Shown here piece after piece: positions 8,858-16,434 of a stretch of DNA of 64,000 nt. Where the stretch lies: positions 1 through 64,000 of the forward strand of contig NZ_SPQQ01000016.1 in assembly GCF_004766045.1 (NCBI RefSeq), in the 5' to 3' direction. The notes below the pieces were generated by a model, which searched no databases, had not been told where the DNA came from, and saw nothing but the letters and a program-made list of their open reading frames with translations. Position 1 is the first letter of the stretch. Every line of letters begins with the position of its first letter. This DNA is from Desulfosporosinus fructosivorans. Its GTDB lineage: Bacteria > Bacillota > Desulfitobacteriia > Desulfitobacteriales > Desulfitobacteriaceae. A program made the position numbers and the translations under genes.

Positions 8858-9142
8858 TTAACGAAAAACGCCCTGAATCCCAGAATACTCGGGGATCATC
8901 TGTATGGCATTCTCTTTACATTCATTGGCACAAATTCCGCACCCTTTACACAAAGTTAATTCAAGAACAATTTTACCCTCTTGCTGGAGTAAGACCCCAT
9001 CCGGACAAAACAATGTACAGTCTAAGCACATATTGCATGTTTCAGAAATTACAGGATACTGAATACGCCAAGTTATTCCCGTTGGCGTCTCAACCAGGCT
9101 ACCAGCCCGTGCTGTCGGGACTACTGGAAGATTTTTAACCAC
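8858..9142 (-). CDS. porD: 2-oxoacid:ferredoxin oxidoreductase delta subunit (2x[4Fe-4S] ferredoxin-like)
   Basis: Small electron-transfer subunit that passes electrons from the TPP centre to external ferredoxin. It has 94 residues with two CxxCxxCxxxC motifs, CNMCLDCTLFCPDGV and CKGCGICANECKENAI. The start is GTG at 9142 with an AGGAGG Shine-Dalgarno just upstream. It is the first gene of porDABG, about 29 nt downstream of the predicted sigma-54 transcription start, so expression is expected to need the activator encoded immediately upstream. Confidence 0.93.
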   Translation of the reverse strand: MVKNLPVVPTARAGSLVETPTGITWRIQYPVISETCNMCLDCTLFCPDGVLLQQEGKIVLELTLCKGCGICANECKENAIQMIPEYSGIQGVFR

Positions 9143-9180
9143 TACATTTCCTCCTTTCTTTTAGTCTCATATACGATAAA

Positions 9181-9196
9181 TGCAATATTCATGCCA
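9181..9196 (-). promoter_or_regulatory. Sigma-54 (-24/-12) promoter of porDABG
   Basis: The minus strand reads TGGCAT, 5 bases, TTGCA, matching the sigma-54 consensus TGGCAC-N5-TTGCW at all but one position, with the invariant GG and GC correctly spaced. The predicted start is near 9171. A sigma-54 activator gene is directly upstream. Confidence 0.85.
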
Positions 9197-9204
9197 CAAA
9201 ATGA

Positions 9205-9226
9205 AAAAAGAGCCAAAGCTCTTTTT
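9205..9226 (-). terminator. Bidirectional terminator after the sigma-54 activator gene
   Basis: AAAAAGAGC pairs with GCTCTTTTT around the loop CAAA. It lies between the activator gene stop (9370) and the por promoter, isolating por transcription from read-through. Confidence 0.82.
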
Positions 9227-9323
9227 AAACACTACAATATTCTGTTATTAAGCCTTTACCGCTATAATAACAAATCAAAAATTACAAAATAATCTAATTA
9301 TTTGCATAGCTTCCCTCTAATGA

Positions 9324-9384
9324 GTTTCATTATTGAAACAATATCGTTCAAATCAACGAAACAACTGTTTCATTGTTGAAACAG
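9324..9384. promoter_or_regulatory. Paired upstream activator sites for the sigma-54 regulator
   Basis: Two palindromes share the core GTTTCA-N4-TGAAAC. One is at 9324-9339; the other, extended to CTGTTTCA-N4-TGAAACAG, is at 9365-9384 and overlaps the 3' end of the activator gene. Their centres are 43 bp apart (about four helical turns) and lie roughly 160 and 203 bp upstream of the por start, the usual geometry for a FIS-type HTH activator. Confidence 0.7.
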
Positions 9385-11286
9385 TTCAACCCCTACTTCT
9401 TGCATCTTCCTCCAAAGGGTAGTCCGACTTATTCCTAAATGCCTTGCTGTTTCTGTTTTATTTCCACCACATTCCTTAAGTGCCTTCTGGATTATATGAA
9501 TTTCCGCTAGCTCCACTTCGCCGTGTAACTTTTCTTTCCGTACAGGAACGCAGAAGGTCTGCTCCCCGTCTAACAAAAGCGCCCTAGCCACATCGTCCTT
9601 AGAAATCTCCTTTTCCCCTGTCAACATGACCATACGCTCAATGGCATTACGCAATTCGCGAATGTTTCCTGGCCATGGATACTCCAAGAGAATTCGCTCT
9701 GCATCTCCAGAAAGGCGACCCACTCTTCGGTTCATCTTTCCGCTAAATTCATCCAGAAAATGACGGGCGATCAACAAAATATCACTTCCCCGCGCAGCAA
9801 GCTCTGGAACCACTAAGGACAAGACATTTAGACGATAAAACAAATCTTCACGAAAACTTGCCTTTTCAACCATTGCCTTTAAATCTCGGTGTGTAGCCGC
9901 CACTAGACGAACATTCACAGGCAGAATGCTATTATCTCCCAAACGCATGACCTCACCCTCTTCCAGAACACGAAGTAAACGAGCTTGCAGCGAGGGTGCC
10001 ATCTCCCCTACTTCATCTAAAAATAGGGTTCCACCATGGGCGATCTCGAATACCCCTGCCTTGCCACCTTTGCGAGCTCCTGTGAAGGCTCCTTCGACAT
10101 AACCAAAAAGCTCACTTTCTAAAAGACTTTCAGGCAAAGCTGCGCAGTTTATGGCTACGAAAGATTCATGTCTTCGTGGACTTGCATTGTGAATTGCTTG
10201 AGCAAACAATTCCTTTCCCGATCCAGTCCTACCATGCAAGAGAACCGTAGAATCTACTTGGGCATATTCAGATGCCCATTTTACGGCATTTTCAATAGCT
10301 TGACTATGTCCTAAGATATCCTTAAAATTATGTTTTGCAACATGCCCCCTGTCAGCCAAGCTTCGGCGTACTTTATGCTCTAAACTCTGAAGTCGATCTA
10401 CAGACTGAATGGTAGTAACAACTCCCTCAATCTTTTCGTCCACTTTGATTGGGATATGGTTAGCTACGACTTTAGCTCGACCTATCTCCATAATATCTCC
10501 AACTTCTGCCTTGCCACTCTTTAAGACATTCGCGCAGTGAGATTTGGGCAACACATCAATAATAAGACTACCAATGGCCTTTTTGGCCTTCCACCCCGTA
10601 AGTTTCTCCATAACCGGATTAAAAACGCTGATCCTTCCATTTTTATCCAAGGCAATAACACCATCATAGGTGAAATCTAAAATAGCCTTTAGTTGTTCGA
10701 CACGGCGTTTTTCTAGTTTGCGTACTACCAAGACGCGCCTGGCCTCCGCTAAGGCACGCTTAACGGCTTCTTGACCAGACCTAATTACCACAGCCTGCAT
10801 GCCCAGTCTTTTAGCCTCGTTAGCCATCGCGATTTTACCAATTACCACTTGCACTCCGGCTGCTTTCAGGGCAGCCACCCCTTTTAGAATGTCCTCTTTC
10901 TGATCTGTCAAGGTATACTTTATGAAATTCTCTCCGACAAGCTCTTCGAAACTAGTTATCTCTTGAATTATTTCATTAACATCAACAATTCCAATGGGAC
11001 TTCCGAGACATTTGGCCTGCAAATAGGCTTCTAAAATATCCAACCCGCCAATAAGCACATCGATGACAGGAAGAGAAATCCCGGCCTCTCTAATCATCCA
11101 CGCCGTGACTCCGCGACTAACTAGCACATGATATCCTCGCCCTTCGGCTTCTAAGGCAAGTCTAACCCCATCTTCCATCCGGGCAACCTTAATATCGATT
11201 TCCTGTGCACTTTCTTGATGGCTAACCTCTTTAACGAGGCTGGCTAGTTCCTGTAATGGTGCGATAAATAAGATTTCAGCAGCCAT
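9370..11286 (-). CDS. Sigma-54-dependent transcriptional activator with PrpR-type sensor and PAS domain
   Basis: Enhancer-binding protein of 638 residues, probably the activator of porDABG. Residues 1-190 resemble the PrpR N-terminal sensor domain (LLVKEVS to GKIAMANEAKRLGMQAVVI). A PAS domain follows at about 200-300 (DGVIALDKNGRISVFNPVMEKLTGW). The AAA+ domain spans about 325-555, with Walker A GRTGSGKE, the sigma-54 contact loop GAFTGA and Walker B TLFLDEVGE. A FIS-type helix-turn-helix closes the protein (NKTETARHLGISRTTLWRKM). Its gene ends inside one candidate binding palindrome. The effector is unknown; the PrpR-type sensor suggests a small organic acid or derivative. Confidence 0.93.
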   Translation of the reverse strand: MAAEILFIAPLQELASLVKEVSHQESAQEIDIKVARMEDGVRLALEAEGRGYHVLVSRGVTAWMIREAGISLPVIDVLIGGLDILEAYLQAKCLGSPIGIVDVNEIIQEITSFEELVGENFIKYTLTDQKEDILKGVAALKAAGVQVVIGKIAMANEAKRLGMQAVVIRSGQEAVKRALAEARRVLVVRKLEKRRVEQLKAILDFTYDGVIALDKNGRISVFNPVMEKLTGWKAKKAIGSLIIDVLPKSHCANVLKSGKAEVGDIMEIGRAKVVANHIPIKVDEKIEGVVTTIQSVDRLQSLEHKVRRSLADRGHVAKHNFKDILGHSQAIENAVKWASEYAQVDSTVLLHGRTGSGKELFAQAIHNASPRRHESFVAINCAALPESLLESELFGYVEGAFTGARKGGKAGVFEIAHGGTLFLDEVGEMAPSLQARLLRVLEEGEVMRLGDNSILPVNVRLVAATHRDLKAMVEKASFREDLFYRLNVLSLVVPELAARGSDILLIARHFLDEFSGKMNRRVGRLSGDAERILLEYPWPGNIRELRNAIERMVMLTGEKEISKDDVARALLLDGEQTFCVPVRKEKLHGEVELAEIHIIQKALKECGGNKTETARHLGISRTTLWRKMQEVGVELFQQ

Positions 11287-11309
11287 TCTTACGCCCCCGG
11301 TTTCTTATT

Positions 11310-11414
11310 AGTAACTCGTTCAACTAAAGTTGACCATCTAGATCTCGGTGACGAAAGCCTCCAGGGCGATAGTCTCCGGTAACACTCCAACTTGTAGGGG
11401 ATACTCACAATTGG
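11310..11414 (+). repeat. Dispersed structured repeat, copy a
   Basis: It begins with GTAACTCGTTCAAC, loop TAAA, GTTGACC (the shared 5' hairpin) and ends with GGGGATACTCACAATTGG, matching the 3' box of copies b and e. It lies in the 309-nt gap between rnj and the sigma-54 activator gene, antisense to both. The rest of that gap holds only the rnj terminator. Confidence 0.65.
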
Positions 11415-11557
11415 ATAAAACTTCAATATACTTTTTGCCATTATTATTATTTTCTTCTTTCTGCGCCTAACACTCTTTTCCCTCTTTCATTTTCTGTTTA
11501 CTTATACTAATAATGGTTTAAAGAATAGCTTGCTATTATAATTCGGCATAAAGCAAA

Positions 11558-11585
11558 GAAACACTCCAATAAATTGGAGTGTTTC
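11558..11585 (-). terminator. Terminator hairpin after rnj
   Basis: A perfect 13-bp stem (GAAACACTCCAAT with ATTGGAGTGTTTC) lies 10 nt past the rnj stop. It is followed on the minus strand by a modest T-rich stretch (TTTGCTTTATG). Confidence 0.7.
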
Positions 11586-11595
11586 GCATGCTATA

Positions 11596-13260
11596 TTATT
11601 CCACTTCTTGAATGATTGGCAAGATCATAGGACGGCGGCGAGTCTTTTCATAAAATTGTTTACTCAAGGCATCCCGAATTTGGCTTTTTAACATGGCCCA
11701 TTCCGTAACCCGATTCTCTCGACAGCGTGCCATCGTCTGCCTGACCTTTTGTTTGGCTTCGTCTAACATAGACTCTGACTCACGGACATAAACAAACCCG
11801 CGCGTCACTACATCAGGCCCTGAAACAATCGCCCCACTTGAACGGCTTATAGTCATGACTACGATCAAAATACCATCCTGAGAGAGCTGTTTTCGATCCC
11901 GTAACACTATATTACCAACATCTCCAACCCCTAATCCGTCAATTAAGACTTTCCCAGCCGTAACTTTGCCCCCCATAGATGCACCGTGGCGAGTGAACTC
12001 CACAACTCCCCCGTTTTCCGTAATAAAGATATTCTCTCGAGGAATACCGAGTTCTTCAGCTAATTGAGCATGTTTGATCAACATACGATACTCTCCGTGA
12101 ACTGGCATAAAATATTTTGGTCGAACCATGCTTAACATTAACTTTTGTTCTTCCTGGCTGGCGTGACCTGATACGTGCATTCCATCAGCAGATTCATAAA
12201 TAACATTGGCGCCCAATTTGAATAATTGGTCTACTGTTTTAGCCACTGACTTTTCATTACCTGGAATTGGACTTGCTGAAATGATCACAGTATCACCAGG
12301 TTTAATCGCCACATGACGGTGGTCATGATTTGCCATGCGTGTCAGTGCTGACATTGGCTCGCCCTGACTCCCCGTGGTTAGAATACATGCTTGATTTCCG
12401 GGTAAGCTGACTATCTCATCGATATCGATAAGGGTTCCCTCTGGGATATCCAGATACCCTAATTCTTCGGCAATGCCAACAATATTGACCATACTTCGTC
12501 CCACAACTGCCACCTTGCGGTTCGTCTTAACCGCAGAGGTAATAGCCTGTTGAAGGCGATAAACATTTGAGGCAAAGCTAGCAAGGATTACTCGATCCTT
12601 AGCTTCACAAAAAGCTTCATCAATCATTTGTCCGACTAGCTTTTCAGACGGGGTGAACCCAGGTCTTTCCACATTCGTACTGTCGGACAAGAGGCATAAA
12701 ACCCCTTTATCACCCAGTTCGGAAAATTTCTGTATGTCAAGAATTTCTCCTGATACTGGTGTATGATCAAGTTTGAAATCCCCTGTAACAAGAATAGTCC
12801 CTAAAGGTGAATGAATGGCAATAGATACTGCATCTGGAATACTGTGGTTAACCCGAATAAATTCAATTCGGAAAACCCCTAATTTAATCACATCACGAGG
12901 TTGAACAACTGTAGCTTTAATACTATTTAAGTTGTTCTCTTTCATCTTGGACTGAATAATACCCAAGGTCAAACGTGTACCAAAAATAGGAACATCCACG
13001 TCTCTCAACAAGTAGGGCAATGCGCCGATATGATCTTCATGCCCGTGCGTCAGCAATATGCCAAGGAGCATTTCTTTGTTTTCAATCAAATAAGTATAGT
13101 CTGGTATAACAATATCAATCCCGAGCATTTCTTCATCTGGAAACGCTAACCCAGCATCAACAAGCACCATCTGATTATCATACCGAATCACTGTCATATT
13201 CTTTCCGATTTCCCCAAGTCCGCCTAAGGGAATAATTTGTAGTTTATGCTCTTTAGGCAA
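11596..13260 (-). CDS. rnj: Ribonuclease J (metallo-beta-lactamase/beta-CASP family)
   Basis: RNase J, a 5'-3' exo- and endoribonuclease central to Firmicutes mRNA decay and rRNA maturation. It has 554 residues. The metal-binding motif LLTHGHEDHIGALPYLL is near residue 70, IHSPLGTILVTGDFKLDHTP near 160 and HVSGHASQEEQKLML in the beta-CASP region, with a C-terminal domain (RRRPMILPIIQEVE). The start is TTG at 13260, preceded by AGGAGG. Its position after dapA matches the rnjB (ymfA) place in Bacillus, although a plus-strand gene now separates the two, so it may be the RnjB orthologue. A palindrome GCCAAAATTTGGC at 13314-13326 lies in its promoter region. Confidence 0.93.
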   Translation of the reverse strand: MPKEHKLQIIPLGGLGEIGKNMTVIRYDNQMVLVDAGLAFPDEEMLGIDIVIPDYTYLIENKEMLLGILLTHGHEDHIGALPYLLRDVDVPIFGTRLTLGIIQSKMKENNLNSIKATVVQPRDVIKLGVFRIEFIRVNHSIPDAVSIAIHSPLGTILVTGDFKLDHTPVSGEILDIQKFSELGDKGVLCLLSDSTNVERPGFTPSEKLVGQMIDEAFCEAKDRVILASFASNVYRLQQAITSAVKTNRKVAVVGRSMVNIVGIAEELGYLDIPEGTLIDIDEIVSLPGNQACILTTGSQGEPMSALTRMANHDHRHVAIKPGDTVIISASPIPGNEKSVAKTVDQLFKLGANVIYESADGMHVSGHASQEEQKLMLSMVRPKYFMPVHGEYRMLIKHAQLAEELGIPRENIFITENGGVVEFTRHGASMGGKVTAGKVLIDGLGVGDVGNIVLRDRKQLSQDGILIVVMTISRSSGAIVSGPDVVTRGFVYVRESESMLDEAKQKVRQTMARCRENRVTEWAMLKSQIRDALSKQFYEKTRRRPMILPIIQEVE

Positions 13261-13563
13261 TCAAATCTACCTCCTGTATTTATTTTATCTCTAGTATTGT
13301 GGTTTAAAAGTTCGCCAAAATTTGGCAACAAAAAGACGCGAAAATCTACTAACGAACACATAGACGCCACGCATTCGTCATCATTTCGAAAAGCATCTTA
13401 TGAAACTAGCCGCACAATTAGATACTTTCATTATAGCGTGCAAACTGCTGACTGGCAAGTTTCACATCACTATATACTTTACTAATCCTAAATAGATAAA
13501 AGTATAAAATTTATGGAAATGGATACTATAACATCAACATTGTTTAGAAAGGTGGCTAAAATC
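13261..13563. other. Divergent intergenic region between rnj and the DUF1540 gene
   Basis: This gap of about 300 nt must hold the rnj promoter (minus) and the DUF1540 promoter (plus). The only clear element is the palindrome GCCAAAATTTGGC (13314-13326), a possible operator. I see no convincing -35/-10 pair and no gene; ORFs here overlap the rnj start and lack ribosome sites. Confidence 0.4.
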
Positions 13564-13698
13564 ATGACCAATGTTGTATGTTCCGCAGAACAATGTACTC
13601 ACAACGAGGACGGACACTGTCAGCTTGAGACACTAAGTGTCACATCCAGTTTAATGGGCCGTGAGGCAGAGTGTTCGTTTTATGAACCCGCAAAATAG
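13564..13698 (+). CDS. Small cysteine-rich DUF1540 protein
   Basis: A 44-residue protein containing CSAEQCTHNEDGHCQLETL and a late cysteine in AECSFYE, the pattern of DUF1540 peptides, which are common in spore-forming Firmicutes and probably bind a metal through four cysteines. I took ATG 13564 (AGAAAGGTGG upstream) rather than the in-frame ATG at 13513, which has no ribosome site. It is one of only three supported plus-strand genes in the window and is convergent with dapA. Function unknown. Confidence 0.82.
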   Translation: MTNVVCSAEQCTHNEDGHCQLETLSVTSSLMGREAECSFYEPAK

Positions 13699-13707
13699 GG
13701 ATTAAGT

Positions 13708-13841
13708 AGTGAACTCGTTTAACTAAAGTTGAACATCGCGCCTCACGCAGGAGTCTAGCTCCTTTGCTATTTGGAAAGGCGACCTTAGAGATTGTAATCC
13801 TAAGGCCGTTAGCTACGCCTTTAGAGGAGCCTCACGATTGG
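13708..13841 (+). repeat. Dispersed structured repeat, copy b (longest)
   Basis: It starts 9 nt after the DUF1540 stop with AGTGAACTCGTTTAAC, loop TAAA, GTTGAAC, ATCG. Then come GGAG-TCTAG-CTCC and a larger stem AAAGGCG/CGCCTTT enclosing CCTTAG/CTAAGG. It ends with TAGAGGAGCCTCACGATTGG. There is no coding potential. The architecture matches copy e (5' hairpin, variable middle stem, conserved 3' box). Confidence 0.72.
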
Positions 13842-13866
13842 TCCAATGAGCTGGCTAAGGGCTAGA

Positions 13867-13963
13867 AAAGGTTAGAAAAGTTAAAGTCATCACCGAATTG
13901 GGTGATGACTTTAACTTTTCTAACCTTTAGCGATGATGAACACCGCTTAGATCATTATCGCTA
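13867..13963. terminator. Perfect 28-bp inverted repeat plus second hairpin between convergent genes
   Basis: Arms 13867-13894 and 13901-13928 are perfectly complementary around a 6-base loop. A second hairpin of 12 bp with one G-U pair (arms 13928-13939 and 13952-13963) abuts it. Placed between the plus-strand DUF1540 gene and minus-strand dapA, it can serve as a bidirectional terminator; arm ends AAAG/CTTT give short T-runs. The length is unusual for a simple terminator. Confidence 0.65.
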
Positions 13964-13983
13964 AGAGTGCTAACCAGATCTCT

Positions 13984-14940
13984 CTAGACGGTTATATCAC
14001 TAGCCTTTTCAGCGGCAACTCTCAATTCGCTTATTACTTTCGTCCCATTGGTTGCATATACGTGTACCTTTTTAAAATTCTCGATTAACTCTTTTAAAAA
14101 TTTTATTTCCTCTGGCGTCGCTTTAACTAAAGGAAGCCTGACACCACCAGCTTTAATCCCAATCATATTCATCAGCGCTTTAACGGGAACTGGGTTTGAC
14201 GTTACAAAGATTCCTTTGAAGACTGGATAAAGATCGAGGTGCCATTTTGTTGCCTGGGCCGTATCACCATCAAACCAGGCATCCACCATCTCTTTCATTT
14301 CGTCCCCAACGACATGGGCTGCAACACTGACTATTCCACTACAGCCTAATGCTAACATTGGCAAGGTCATTGAATCATCTCCACTGTACACCTCAAACGC
14401 AGTTGGCAACATCCTTTTAAGTTCACTAACCTGATCAAGCGAACCAGCGGCCTCTTTCAAAGCGACAATATTTGGAATCTCAGATAACCTTTTCACAGTC
14501 TCCGGCATCAAATTGGCTGAAGTTCTACCTGGTACGTTATACAGCATCAAAGGCAAAGGAGTAGCCTCTGCAATTGCTTTAAAATGCTGAAACATCCCTT
14601 CTTGAGAAGGTTTGTTGTAATAAGGTACCACTGCCATCAATCCATCAACACCCGTTGTTGCAGCTTGCCTAGCGAGTTTAATACTAGAATCCGTAGAATT
14701 TGACCCTATCCCGGCAATCACAGTAAATTTTGAACCCAAGGCCTCTTTTACTACTTTGAATAGTTCCACTTTCTCACTGGCTGTTACAGTTGGAGATTCT
14801 CCTGTCGTTCCACAAACCACGACGCCATCTGACCCATGGACGGTTAAGTACTGAGCTAAGCGTTTGGCTTCTTCATAATTAATCTCCAATGCTTCATTCA
14901 TGGGAGTTACCATGGCTGTTAAGATTCTTCCAAAAGTCAT
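13984..14940 (-). CDS. dapA: 4-hydroxy-tetrahydrodipicolinate synthase
   Basis: Condenses pyruvate with aspartate semialdehyde, the first committed step to diaminopimelate/lysine and spore dipicolinate. The (beta/alpha)8 lyase signatures are present: GVVVCGTTGESPT near residue 40, LMLYNVPGRTSANL near 132 and the Schiff-base lysine in IVALKEAAGSLDQ near 160. At 318 residues it is somewhat longer than the usual 290, with an extra C-terminal tail (VHVYATNGTKVISELRVAAEKASDITV). It is the last gene of the cluster dapB-dpaA-dpaB-asd-lysC-dapA. Confidence 0.95.
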   Translation of the reverse strand: MTFGRILTAMVTPMNEALEINYEEAKRLAQYLTVHGSDGVVVCGTTGESPTVTASEKVELFKVVKEALGSKFTVIAGIGSNSTDSSIKLARQAATTGVDGLMAVVPYYNKPSQEGMFQHFKAIAEATPLPLMLYNVPGRTSANLMPETVKRLSEIPNIVALKEAAGSLDQVSELKRMLPTAFEVYSGDDSMTLPMLALGCSGIVSVAAHVVGDEMKEMVDAWFDGDTAQATKWHLDLYPVFKGIFVTSNPVPVKALMNMIGIKAGGVRLPLVKATPEEIKFLKELIENFKKVHVYATNGTKVISELRVAAEKASDITV

Positions 14941-14978
14941 CTAACTCATCCCTTTCTGTCCAATACCTTCACTTATAC

Positions 14979-16208
14979 TTAAACACCTAACCGGAATTTT
15001 TTGTGTAATGTTTGGACTGCGGTAACCATGTTTTCCTTATGAACCAGTACCCAAATAGTTGTGTGTGAATCAGCAGATTGTAGAATTGTCACACCTGAAT
15101 CCGAAAGCGCCTCTACCATATCAGCCATCACACCAGGAACCCCAGCAATACCAGCGCCTATAATAGAAACTTTAGCACAACTTGGTACTACACCTGGTTC
15201 AAAGCCCATATTTAGTAGGATTTTAACCGCTTTTGACGCAACCTCATCTCGTACTGTATAGAGAACAGCTTCTGGTTGTACACTGATGAAATCTACGCTA
15301 ATATCGGCAAGTGCCATCGCTTTGAATATCCTTTTGTCCGTAAGATGTTGGTCTTGAACATCCCCTGTTAAAACCCGCAGTTGCGTGACATTGGGCGTAT
15401 GTGCAATTCCGGTAATAATACGGTCTGTGGTAATATCCGTGCCAACTCCACGAGCTGGGCACATATTAGTGACCAATGTTCCTGGGGCATCTGAAAAAGT
15501 CGACTTTATTCTAAGCGGTATGTTTCGTTGCATCGCTATTTCTACTGCACGCGGATGGATAACTTTGGCGCCTTGATATGCCATTTGACATATTTCATTG
15601 TAAGTCACAGTGTCAATTGTTCGTGCGTCTTCAACAATCCGAGGATCTGCCGTCATAATTCCCTCAACATCGGTGTAAATATCGATCGCTTCCGCATTGA
15701 GAGCAACCCCTAGGGCTGACGCAGTAGTATCACTTCCTCCTCGTCCAAGAGTCGTAATCTGGCCGTCTTCTGTTGTCCCTTGAAAGCCAGTGACGACAAC
15801 AACCTTGCCAATTGCCAGTTGCTCTAGAATCATCCCCGGCTCCACCCGTACAATTCGGGCATCTCCAAAGTCCTTATCAGTAATAATTCCTGCTTGACCA
15901 CCAGTAAAAAGAACCGCTTCAAGTCCCAGACTATTTAACGTGCTTACTAATATCGTCCCAGAAATCACTTCTCCACAACTCATCAGAAGATCTAACTCAC
16001 GTTTTGGTAAATCAGGACAAATTCCTTTTACCATGCTTAAGAAAGTATCCGTTGCATAGGGGTCTCCAGAACGACCAATTGCAGAAACTACAATAACTGG
16101 AGAATATCCACTATGTACAGCTTCTGAAACTTTTGAGGCCACACTCTCTCGTCGCTCCGCCGTAGCCACGGAAGTTCCTCCGAACTTCTGTACCAGAATT
16201 CGCACCAC
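14979..16208 (-). CDS. lysC: Aspartate kinase (DapG-like)
   Basis: Phosphorylates aspartate, the entry step of the aspartate pathway. It has 409 residues. The kinase domain begins with LVQKFGGTSVA and includes TTLGRGGSDTTASALGVAL near 150 and YTDVEGIMTADPR near 180. Two C-terminal ACT domains follow from about residue 265. In Bacillus the equivalent position in the dpa-asd-dapG-dapA cluster encodes the DAP-sensitive isozyme, so that regulation is likely but inferred. I saw no lysine riboswitch upstream; instead the gap holds a heptanucleotide repeat. Confidence 0.95.
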   Translation of the reverse strand: MVRILVQKFGGTSVATAERRESVASKVSEAVHSGYSPVIVVSAIGRSGDPYATDTFLSMVKGICPDLPKRELDLLMSCGEVISGTILVSTLNSLGLEAVLFTGGQAGIITDKDFGDARIVRVEPGMILEQLAIGKVVVVTGFQGTTEDGQITTLGRGGSDTTASALGVALNAEAIDIYTDVEGIMTADPRIVEDARTIDTVTYNEICQMAYQGAKVIHPRAVEIAMQRNIPLRIKSTFSDAPGTLVTNMCPARGVGTDITTDRIITGIAHTPNVTQLRVLTGDVQDQHLTDKRIFKAMALADISVDFISVQPEAVLYTVRDEVASKAVKILLNMGFEPGVVPSCAKVSIIGAGIAGVPGVMADMVEALSDSGVTILQSADSHTTIWVLVHKENMVTAVQTLHKKFRLGV

Positions 16209-16250
16209 TTCACCCCCTCGTCGCGGTTAGATATTCGTTGTTCGAATATC

Positions 16251-16299
16251 TAACTTCTAACTTCTAACTTCTAACTTCTAACTTCTAACTTCTAACTTC
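16251..16299 (+). repeat. Tandem heptanucleotide repeat (TAACTTC)7
   Basis: Seven perfect copies of TAACTTC, 49 nt, 42 nt upstream of the lysC start. They are followed to 16434 by TTCGA/CGAACTAC-rich sequence. The array is noncoding and upstream of lysC, so unit gain or loss could only alter the leader or promoter spacing. Confidence 0.9.
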
Positions 16300-16434
16300 T
16301 AATCTTGACCATCGCACTTTTCCTTAAATTCGAACAAATTAACCACCTAGTACAAACTTCGAACTACGCAACCGCTTTAGACCTGAAACTTGATCCCCAG
16401 ATTTCGATCTTCTTATCTCGAACTACAAACCGTA
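16300..16434. repeat. TTCGA-rich tract between asd and lysC
   Basis: Degenerate repeats such as TTCGAACTACG, TTTCGATC and TCTCGAACTAC fill the gap and begin within about 10 nt of the asd stop on the minus strand. They belong to the same class as the tracts at 48655, 52659 and 55190. No gene. Confidence 0.55.

Noticed and set aside
9205..9226. Part of the por regulatory region
   Set aside because: It is a simple A-run/T-run terminator hairpin, not a binding site.
13246..13485. A 79-residue plus-strand ORF upstream of the DUF1540 gene
   Set aside because: It overlaps the rnj start on the opposite strand, has no ribosome site and has unremarkable composition; probably chance.
16209..16250. Lysine riboswitch before lysC
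   Set aside because: The gap contains only the heptamer array and TTCGA-type sequence; none of the L-box core is recognisable.
16251..16299. Possible CRISPR array
   Set aside because: The unit is only 7 nt with no spacers, and no cas genes are present. The IF-2 repeat is coding. No CRISPR array is visible in the window.
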